A DNA stretch of 58,191 nt from JAAGZL01 sp964628835 (GTDB lineage: Bacteria > Pseudomonadota > Gammaproteobacteria > Chromatiales > Chromatiaceae): NCBI GenBank assembly GCA_964628835.1, contig CAZVME010000012.1:1-58191 (forward strand), given 5' to 3'. Shown here piece after piece: positions 1 to 5,671 of the stretch. The translations under genes and the position numbers were made by a program. The notes beneath the pieces are model-generated. The model had not been told where the DNA came from. It did no database searches and saw nothing but the letters and a program-made list of their open reading frames with translations. How positions within the stretch are numbered: position 1 is the stretch's first letter; every line of letters starts with the position of its first letter.

Positions 1-368
1 TGCCAGTATTGCAGAAGAAGTCCAAACTGAGTTTAAGAGATATGGTGGTATACAACCTGAAGGATCAACTGGAGCAGGACGACAACGTCTCCAAGGTCTA
101 CCGTAAATCGCTGTTGTACCTGGTATCCAATGCCTTTGAAAGCGAGAAAGAGAGGCCACTACTTGGTATGGAGAAGTTTAAAGACCTGGTAAAGACTGCA
201 AATTCTCTTCCGCAATTCATCTACTCCAACGGCACTGAGGGACAGAGGACGCGCAGTACCTCACACGGTGGCTTTGACAACGACATATTCACCATGAACC
301 ACATTCTAAAAAGAGTGCTGGGTACCGCCCCCAAACATCCGTTTACGCCGGACGACCTGAACTACTAA
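1..368 (+). CDS. 3' end of an unrecognised protein gene (partial)
   Basis: The reading frame is open to the left edge of the window, so the start lies outside; the TTG at 9 is only the first possible start codon inside and has no visible ribosome binding site. About 122 residues are visible, soluble and rich in charged residues, ending with a motif THGGFDNDI-like (here TSHGGFDNDIFTMNHIL) and a terminal PFTPDDLNY. I do not recognise the family and assign no function. No signal peptide or membrane segment is seen in the visible part. A strong bidirectional terminator follows 33 bases after the stop and separates it from the convergent gene on the other strand. Confidence 0.55.
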   Translation, partial: PVLQKKSKLSLRDMVVYNLKDQLEQDDNVSKVYRKSLLYLVSNAFESEKERPLLGMEKFKDLVKTANSLPQFIYSNGTEGQRTRSTSHGGFDNDIFTMNHILKRVLGTAPKHPFTPDDLNY

Positions 369-401
369 TAGCGTTGATACCAAATCTAAGTAACTAAAAA
401 A

Positions 402-429
402 GCGGCCAGGATTACCTGGCCGCCTTCTT
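402..429. terminator. bidirectional rho-independent terminator
   Basis: Perfect 9-bp stem GCGGCCAGG / CCTGGCCGC with the loop ATTA, followed by TTCTTT on the plus strand and by a T-run (from AAAAAA at 396-401) on the minus strand. It lies between two convergent genes and suits both. Confidence 0.85.
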
Positions 430-451
430 TACCTGAGATTAAGAGAGCTTA

Positions 452-1318
452 CTATCTACGCAGATATTTAAAGCTTGGGTTAGGACGACCAACAAAGCAG
501 GATTTTTTGAAACCGTAACGCTTTATTATGCGCAGTGACTTCCTGGCCTCTTGCTGTTTGTTACCAAAATCAAACATCATGTGGCTACCATCAACAATCT
601 TCCAGCGACCATTAATGCGTCTAACACTGGCATTGTTGTTGTTGAAGCCTATGCAATCCTCTCCCGACATGAGACCAGCAGGAGCCCGGTTACCATCTTT
701 CATATAGGTAAATGAAGGTCCTGGACGTCCTACGTAGCAGGTCTTGTCCAACCCGTAGTGTTTTATAACCCGCAGGGCCCTTCTTGCTTCGTTTACCTTA
801 TTGCCGAAATCAAACATCCAGTGACCACTATCAACGATCTTCCAACGGCCATTCCTTTTTTGAACCCGGGCATTATTCGAGCTGAAACCAACACAATCCT
901 CATTCAGTGCAGTTCCTGGAGCTGGTGCCGGGGCGGGAGCCGGTGCTGGGTTATATCCAACTCTGGTCCAACGTGAGCCACCAAATCCTCCGGTCTTACT
1001 GCGCGCCACCAGTACATTCCCACTGTGTCTAACATCAAGCTTGAGCTTTCCGCGCCCCATGACGTTGCCTTTGGGTACGTCATACCAGTTACCCTTGATA
1101 CGATTACCATCTTTCTTACCCACAAATACATTGGACCATGCTGGGTTATTTTTGGAACGCTCCCCAAACCAGTGGAGATTATTTCCCGTTTGTCGCAGAT
1201 AATAGGTACCACCATCATCCGCTCTCCACACCCCAGTCAGGTCCGCTAACACAGTAACTGGGACAGTCAACAACAAAACCAATATTGCCTGAATATTCCT
1301 CTTCATTATGATTTTCAT
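452..1318 (-). CDS. secreted protein with a Trp-rich N-terminal domain and two C-terminal tandem repeats
   Basis: 288 residues from the ATG at 1318, chosen because GGAG lies 6 bases upstream and the protein then starts directly with a good signal peptide (residues 1-25, MKIIMKRNIQ..., cleavage after VLA). The ATG 12 bases upstream lacks a site. The mature protein has a beta-type domain of about 95 residues rich in Gly and Trp (starts DLTGVWRADDGG), a Pro-Ala linker (PAPAPAPAPAP), and two copies of a roughly 67-residue repeat, each beginning EDC(V/I)GF, containing NGRWKIVD and MFDFGNK, and ending VGRP.PSF.Y. Each repeat has two Cys, plausibly a disulfide in the periplasm. Function unknown; a secreted or surface role is inferred. 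Single-gene unit with its own promoter candidate and terminator. Confidence 0.85.
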   Translation of the reverse strand: MKIIMKRNIQAILVLLLTVPVTVLADLTGVWRADDGGTYYLRQTGNNLHWFGERSKNNPAWSNVFVGKKDGNRIKGNWYDVPKGNVMGRGKLKLDVRHSGNVLVARSKTGGFGGSRWTRVGYNPAPAPAPAPAPGTALNEDCVGFSSNNARVQKRNGRWKIVDSGHWMFDFGNKVNEARRALRVIKHYGLDKTCYVGRPGPSFTYMKDGNRAPAGLMSGEDCIGFNNNNASVRRINGRWKIVDGSHMMFDFGNKQQEARKSLRIIKRYGFKKSCFVGRPNPSFKYLRR

Positions 1319-1344
1319 CTCATTCTCCATTGATAACTAACCTA

Positions 1345-1373
1345 ATAATAACCTGACATTCATAATATCTGAA
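1345..1373 (-). promoter_or_regulatory. candidate sigma70 promoter for the secreted repeat protein
   Basis: On the minus strand TTCAGA (1373-1368) and TATTAT (1350-1345) are separated by exactly 17 bases and lie about 27 bases upstream of the start codon. Both boxes are imperfect matches, so this is only a candidate. Confidence 0.35.
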
Positions 1374-1684
1374 CAGTCGCGGCTGTTTTTTAATTAACTG
1401 AAACGGCACCCCTTACTCACTACTTAAGATGGCAGAAATCAATCAGTCTACGTTCAGTCCTAAAATCTATAAACTCTACATACAAATAAATATGATGGTC
1501 ATCGGCCTTCAATCTATGAAGGCATATATTGCATCACGTCTTGTGGGAAACATTATTACGGTTATTATCTGAACAATTCCTGAACACACTAAATATTGGG
1601 GGATTATTTGAAAAAATGGATAGTCCCGCCGCATTTACTAAACACTCATTCTTCAACCATGCAGCAGCTATTCCACCATAAAGA

Positions 1685-1725
1685 AACGGCTGGTCAGCAC
1701 CTATCAGCGCCAACCAGCCGTTTTA
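1685..1725 (-). terminator. terminator of the former chemoreceptor gene
   Basis: Inverted repeat AACGGCTGGT / ACCAGCCGTT with an 18-base loop. Read on the minus strand it follows the end of the chemoreceptor remnant by about 32 bases and is followed by TTTCTTT. The plus strand also has TTTT after the stem. Confidence 0.65.
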
Positions 1726-1961
1726 TCAATCCACTGGTTGAATAGACTATATAGCCATTACTGCACCTTAAACTTGGCAACCATTCCTTGAATGTCTGAT
1801 GCCAGCCGGGTCAGGTCGCCACCAGCTATAGAGGTCTGCTTGGCACCCGTCGAGATCTGTTCCGTCATAAAGTTGATCTTTACGACATTTTGGCTGATCT
1901 CATCCGCCACCACACTCTGCTCCTCAGCGGCGCTGGAAATCTGGATGCTCATGTCATTAAT

Positions 1962-2554
1962 TTTCCATCATAAGGTTTAAACCACCGGCTTTAGCCGGTT
2001 AGCTTTAGCTGCGATACTGTATCTGTAGCCTTGGAGGTTGGTATGGATTACAGATACTGGAGTCATACGGTCTATCAGATAGAGTACCACTTTGTATGGG
2101 TAACGAAGTATCGATACAAGGTACTGACAGGAGAACTGGCGGAACGTGTGCGGGAGCTTGTCAGGCAAACCTGTGAAGCCTTCGAGATACGGATTGTTCG
2201 AGGTATAGTGAGCAAGGATCATGTGCACATATTGGTGAGTTGTCCACCGAATATGGCTCCAAGTGAGATTATGAGACGAATTAAGGGTCGCACGTCGAGT
2301 AAGCTGTTTGAAGAGTTTCCGCATGTAAAGAAGAAGTATTGGGGGCAGCATTTTTGGGCACGAGGCTATTTTTGTGCAACGGTCGGCCAGATGACGGAAG
2401 AGATGATCAAGGAGTATTTGGAACATCATTTTGAGCCTAAATCTGGCGACAATTTCAAAATGGAGCCTGAATAGGACGCGTCGTTCAGTCGACGCGTATC
2501 CGGACTTTCAGTCCGCAATTCGAACCCACCGGCTTTAGCCGGTGGGTTGTTCAG
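1962..2554 (+). mobile_element. IS200/IS605-type insertion element carrying only tnpA
   Basis: About 593 bases. Subterminal imperfect palindromes mark both ends: ACCGGCTTTAGCCGGT at 1984-1999 on the left, and a longer CCCACCGGC-TTTA-GCCGGTGGG at about 2525-2546 on the right. These are the hairpins expected for Y1 transposases acting on single-stranded DNA. There are no terminal inverted repeats and no target duplication. The ends are deduced from the chemoreceptor reading frame, which is restored as GR-IND when the element is removed; the insertion point follows ATTAAT on the plus strand. Boundaries are good to a few bases. Confidence 0.85.
2043..2474 (+). CDS. tnpA: IS200/IS605 family transposase TnpA (Y1 HUH enzyme)
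   Basis: 143 residues from the ATG at 2043, preceded by GGAGG with a 5-base spacer; the TTG at 2031 overlaps that site and is not used. The small single-domain HUH transposase nicks and joins single-stranded DNA at hairpin ends. The HUH pair is H60-V-H62 in KDHVHILVS and the catalytic tyrosine is most likely Y125 in IKEYLEHH. The length agrees with intact IS200 TnpA (about 140-155 residues), so the enzyme looks functional. No accessory tnpB/iscB is present. It lies inside the chemoreceptor remnant on the opposite strand. Confidence 0.93.
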   Translation: MDYRYWSHTVYQIEYHFVWVTKYRYKVLTGELAERVRELVRQTCEAFEIRIVRGIVSKDHVHILVSCPPNMAPSEIMRRIKGRTSSKLFEEFPHVKKKYWGQHFWARGYFCATVGQMTEEMIKEYLEHHFEPKSGDNFKMEPE

Positions 2555-2824
2555 TCTACCAATCGACTCAACAATAGAGGTCAGGGCTGCACCCGTTAGT
2601 GTTGCCTGTTCCTCTGCCCCATGCGCCATCTTCTGACTCTGCCCCATGGCCACCACCGCTCTACGTGACCCACTCTAGAGCTTTTCGATCATCTGATTTA
2701 TCTCTTCCGTAGACACCTGGGTCTTGCTGACAAGGTTACGAACCTCATCAGCCACCACGGCAAATCCTCGGCCCTGCTCACCGGCTCGAGCCGCCTCAAT
2801 GGCTGCATTCAGAGCCAACAGAGT

Positions 2825-2940
2825 AAGTATCCCCCGGCAAAGCCGGGGGCTACTTACTAAACTCATTAAGGATACGGCGAACGCCAAATCATGATGATGA
2901 ATATGATCATCTACTACCCGCAAAGCTGGTAGTATGAAGA
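2825..2940. repeat. paired hairpins, probable remnant or miniature of a second IS200/IS605-type element
   Basis: Two hairpins with the same loop core: CCCCCGGC-AAA-GCCGGGGG at about 2832-2850, and CTACTACC-(CGCAAAGC)-TGGTAGTA at about 2911-2934. The first abuts the point where the chemoreceptor coding sequence breaks off. The space between them holds no transposase. The arrangement resembles left and right ends of a non-autonomous element, but the upstream chemoreceptor sequence does not resume beyond it, so a deletion must also have happened. Confidence 0.45.
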
Positions 2941-2980
2941 AGACCTCTGAAAGGGGCCAAAATATACCCCCCATCAATTA

Positions 2981-3021
2981 GCCTGTGGGAGGCGCGTCCC
3001 GCGCCGATGGAATATGGCAGG
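2981..3021. repeat. REP-like palindromic sequence
   Basis: Begins GCCTGTGGGAGGCGCG and contains a perfect stem GGCGCG-TCC-CGCGCC (2991-3005) followed by GATGG. This head-plus-hairpin layout resembles REP elements of gammaproteobacteria (CCTGTGGGAGCGG...). Only one copy is in the window, so membership in a repeat family is inferred. Confidence 0.4.
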
Positions 3022-3096
3022 CTGATTGCCAAGCCCATCTTTAACAGATCATCCCTTTCATTGACATATCGCTAGTAGCATTGCTCACCTTTAAAT

Positions 3097-4179
3097 CTAA
3101 TCCACCACTTGATGCAGACTAGTATAGTGGTTTGTCACCGTACAAATACGACAGAGCCCATCCTCATTTTGTTTGTATGCATGAGGGGTGTGGTAGTCTG
3201 CGCCACAGGCAGGGCATCTCGCCCTGGTAAGATCTATGCTCAGTTGAACCGGCGTGTTCCAGGATATTATGGACAGCGCATTCTCGTCACAACCATCAAT
3301 ACATAGATTACACCCAGTGCAATTTTCCGGTCTAATATGATAACTGCACATATCATCTGATTCATCCAACTCCAATGTCAGCGCCTGATGCGGACAGAGC
3401 CTGACACAGACATCACAACCATTGCATCGGTGGATATCGATCTCTGGGACAAATGGCAATATGTAGCTGCCATCTCCGGTTGGAATCAAGCGTCCAGGTG
3501 GGGTTGGCCAGGTGGTTTTATCAATAGTACGACGCTGTTCCGTCCGCTTCTCACTGGATGAAAGCCCCATGGCCCGGCGCAAAAATGATCGCCTTCCCAT
3601 CTCTACCCCTGGTGCCGGAACCATAGCTGTATTCCGATCATTGAGCCATTGTTCCGGGGTGGGCCGATGATAGTGTATAGGGTGGAGCCCACGCTGTTCT
3701 AACATACGGTTTATCTGCTCTACCGTTACATCCAGTCTGGGAGCCTGAGCACGGTCACATTGGGAACAGTCGCCACAGCTGACTATTAGATCCGTTATCC
3801 CCTGGCTATAGAAGATCAGCAGATCACGCACCCCTAACCCATGCACACAGGGTATCACTCCATCAATCTCACCCGGGCCGGTACGCTCACAGGCCGCCAT
3901 GACAGTATTACGCCCGTTCCAATAGCTTTTGAGTGGTTGGTACAGAGGCTGAATTGCCCCCTCAGGGCAGGCCGGGACACACAGGCCACAACCATCACAG
4001 GCTGTGGTGTTGAGTCCCAGCACTGCATCATCCAGGACCCAGGCCTGCAACGGACATGCATCCACACAGGCGGTGCAGCTGGCGCTACCGATTATGGAGT
4101 GAACACATAGGTGCGCCTCCACTTCTGGCTGTCTCGTCTCGAGCAGCGACTGATTGATGCCATCAGGTACTCTATTCAT
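3097..4179 (-). CDS. polyferredoxin-like 4Fe-4S protein with a C-terminal Cys4 site
   Basis: 360 residues, last gene of the respiratory operon. Residues 30-75 form a ferredoxin domain: C35/C38/C42-P and C61/C64/C67/C71-P. The first motif lacks its leading Cys (Ser32), so one cluster may be [3Fe-4S] or use C25. A middle section has scattered Cys (C97, C111, C135, C138, C141). A second ferredoxin domain follows (C252/C255/C258/C262-P and C287/C290/C293/C297), then a rubredoxin-like or zinc site C322/C325 ... C343/C346. At residues 196-201 sits RRSFLR, which looks like a twin-arginine motif but is internal and is not followed by a clear hydrophobic stretch. Probably a cytoplasmic electron carrier or maturation factor for the molybdoenzyme, like NapF (inference). 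The gap to the chaperone gene is 27 bases. Confidence 0.8.
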   Translation of the reverse strand: MNRVPDGINQSLLETRQPEVEAHLCVHSIIGSASCTACVDACPLQAWVLDDAVLGLNTTACDGCGLCVPACPEGAIQPLYQPLKSYWNGRNTVMAACERTGPGEIDGVIPCVHGLGVRDLLIFYSQGITDLIVSCGDCSQCDRAQAPRLDVTVEQINRMLEQRGLHPIHYHRPTPEQWLNDRNTAMVPAPGVEMGRRSFLRRAMGLSSSEKRTEQRRTIDKTTWPTPPGRLIPTGDGSYILPFVPEIDIHRCNGCDVCVRLCPHQALTLELDESDDMCSYHIRPENCTGCNLCIDGCDENALSIISWNTPVQLSIDLTRARCPACGADYHTPHAYKQNEDGLCRICTVTNHYTSLHQVVD

Positions 4180-4206
4180 ATGGTCTGGTTAGTACATCCT
4201 CCTGTC

Positions 4207-4983
4207 CTACACCGCAGGGCCAACTCCAGGCGTGTACTGTTGTGTTGCCTCTTCCAGCGCTTGGGTTGGCTTCATGCGTTGATCAATTTCCGCTGCTGTG
4301 GGACGCGGCTGGCATATAATTTCAGCCAGTAGATCACGCAACTCTTCGCAGTAGTGAGCAGTCACCAAAGCAACTACGGCAAAGTATGCGGTTTCACATC
4401 TGCTGGAGACCCGCTGGGCAAACGGCATAAGCCAGCGCATCAGGTGTTCATCCATAAACTGTGCTACTTCTGTTACAGCGTCTAAACCTGGTCCGGTTTC
4501 AAATAGATACTGCATAAACTGCAGTTGCAATACCAGATGATCATCCGGGCGTTTTCTCCAATCCTCCACTCCCAGACCATGATGCTCATAACAGTTGCGA
4601 ACCTGAAACATACTGTTCTGACACGCTAGGTTCTCCTCATCAATCCAAACCGACTCTTCAGGTGACGCCTTGATGCCGTAATTCAGATAGATACTGGCAT
4701 AATCCGCAGCCAACTCATCCATGGTTTCACTGTCTATCTTCTCCGGTAGTGAGGAGAGCGCCTGGTCAAACGCGTGGAGAGAGTGGAGCCCCTGCTCCGA
4801 GTTAAGCCTAAACCCTAGCACTTGGGAAAAACCATCTTTACGTAGCAATGATAGGAGTTGTTCTCCCGGCTCTGTATCATGCAGCATAGCGAGGAGTGAC
4901 AAGTCTTCTGCCACCGTCCTACATAACTCGGCCAACGGATCGGTGTTAACCGCTGTGTTCATGGCTGCGGCTGTCTCATCCAC
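4207..4983 (-). CDS. TorD/DmsD-family chaperone for the molybdoenzyme
   Basis: 258 residues, all-helical and without a signal peptide. Contains the family signature region DYASIYLNYGIKASPEESVW (family pattern Y..LF.......P..S.W) at about residues 93-112, and the EH-L-WL.PF segment further on. Proteins of this family bind the Tat signal peptide and assist molybdopterin cofactor insertion before export. The start GTG overlaps the stop of the upstream Fe-S gene by one base (TAGTG), with AAGG upstream, showing translational coupling. Its place within the operon makes the DmsA-like protein the obvious client. Confidence 0.9.
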   Translation of the reverse strand: MDETAAAMNTAVNTDPLAELCRTVAEDLSLLAMLHDTEPGEQLLSLLRKDGFSQVLGFRLNSEQGLHSLHAFDQALSSLPEKIDSETMDELAADYASIYLNYGIKASPEESVWIDEENLACQNSMFQVRNCYEHHGLGVEDWRKRPDDHLVLQLQFMQYLFETGPGLDAVTEVAQFMDEHLMRWLMPFAQRVSSRCETAYFAVVALVTAHYCEELRDLLAEIICQPRPTAAEIDQRMKPTQALEEATQQYTPGVGPAV

Positions 4984-5648
4984 TATTTCACCTTACCCTT
5001 GCTATGCGGGACAAAGCCGATGGACGGTTTCGTCAATTCAATATCGGCCATGTTTTTCACCTGGCGCACCACCTGGTCGTTTGGACCCACGGCCTTGGTG
5101 TCATGGGTGTTGCTCCAGATTTTATCTATCGGCCCTATGTCCAGCACCCGCATCATGCAGGCCATGACACAGTATGGCTTGCGCCCGGCCTCGATCTCAT
5201 CCACACACATGTTGCACTTCTTGACCACCTTTTCCACCGGGTCAAATTGAGGTGCGCCATATGGACAGGCCGCCTCACAGCGACGGCAACCGATACAGAG
5301 GGTGGAGTCAATATCGACAATGCCGTTCTCCTTGAGTTTAAACAGGGCACCACTGGGACAGGTTGCGATGCATGCGGGATGGGCGCAGTGGTTGCACGAC
5401 ATATTCACCTTATAGGCGAAGACATCCGGGAAGGTGCCACCTTCGATATATTGCACTCTGCGGAATCTTGGTCCTGCATCCAAACCATTCTTGTCCTTAC
5501 AGGCGATTTCACAGGCACGACAGCCGATACAGTCCACATTGTTATGCACAAACCCCAGTTGCACCTCCGGATCTACCGGGGCATAGCCAGCAAGTTTCTT
5601 GCGCTTGACTGCGGCTTTGATCCTGGCCTTATCCTTAACTGCTGTCAT
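4983..5648 (-). CDS. four-cluster iron-sulfur electron-transfer subunit (DmsB/NrfC type)
   Basis: 221 residues from the ATG at 5648, with GGGAG ten bases upstream; a TTG 27 bases earlier would overlap the preceding stop but has no site. Sixteen Cys form four ferredoxin motifs: C40/C43/C46/C50, C85/C88/C93/C97-P, C118/C121/C124/C128-P and C145/C148/C160/C164. This is the standard beta subunit of DMSO-reductase family complexes, wiring the catalytic subunit to its electron partner. It has no Tat or Sec signal, so it would travel with the Tat-exported catalytic subunit. The N-terminus is unusually basic (KAAVKRKKLAGY). It is translationally coupled to the chaperone gene. Confidence 0.93.
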   Translation of the reverse strand: MTAVKDKARIKAAVKRKKLAGYAPVDPEVQLGFVHNNVDCIGCRACEIACKDKNGLDAGPRFRRVQYIEGGTFPDVFAYKVNMSCNHCAHPACIATCPSGALFKLKENGIVDIDSTLCIGCRRCEAACPYGAPQFDPVEKVVKKCNMCVDEIEAGRKPYCVMACMMRVLDIGPIDKIWSNTHDTKAVGPNDQVVRQVKNMADIELTKPSIGFVPHSKGKVK

Positions 5649-5671
5649 TACTATTCTGCTCCCAGTTAAGG

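Larger units (their letters stand above)
1319..1757. other. gene-free stretch
   Basis: AT-rich spacer of 439 bases. Apart from the promoter candidate at 1345-1373 and the terminator hairpin at 1685-1725 I see no gene, RNA or repeat in it. Confidence 0.6.
1758..2829 (-). pseudogene. methyl-accepting chemotaxis protein remnant, C-terminal signalling domain only
   Basis: Three minus-strand pieces together make the cytoplasmic hairpin of a chemoreceptor. The first, 2829 down to 2675, encodes LLALNAAIEAARAGEQGRGF and VADEVRNL, the highly conserved tip that binds CheA/CheW. It stops at an in-frame TAG (2677-2675) where relatives have Gln (EKL-Q-SGSR). The second continues in the same frame to about 2555 (SRRAVVAMGQSQ ... 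ESIGR). The third, from about 1961 to 1758, resumes with IND-MSIQISSAAEEQSVVADEI and runs to the natural C-terminus. The IS200-type element lies exactly between GR and IND. Everything N-terminal to LLALNAA (sensor, membrane segments, HAMP) is missing and replaced by palindromic sequence. The gene cannot make a receptor. Confidence 0.88.

Noticed and set aside
1977..2429. 150-codon frame opposite the IS200 transposase
   Set aside because: The plus-strand frame has the HUH and Tyr motifs; the opposite frame has none.
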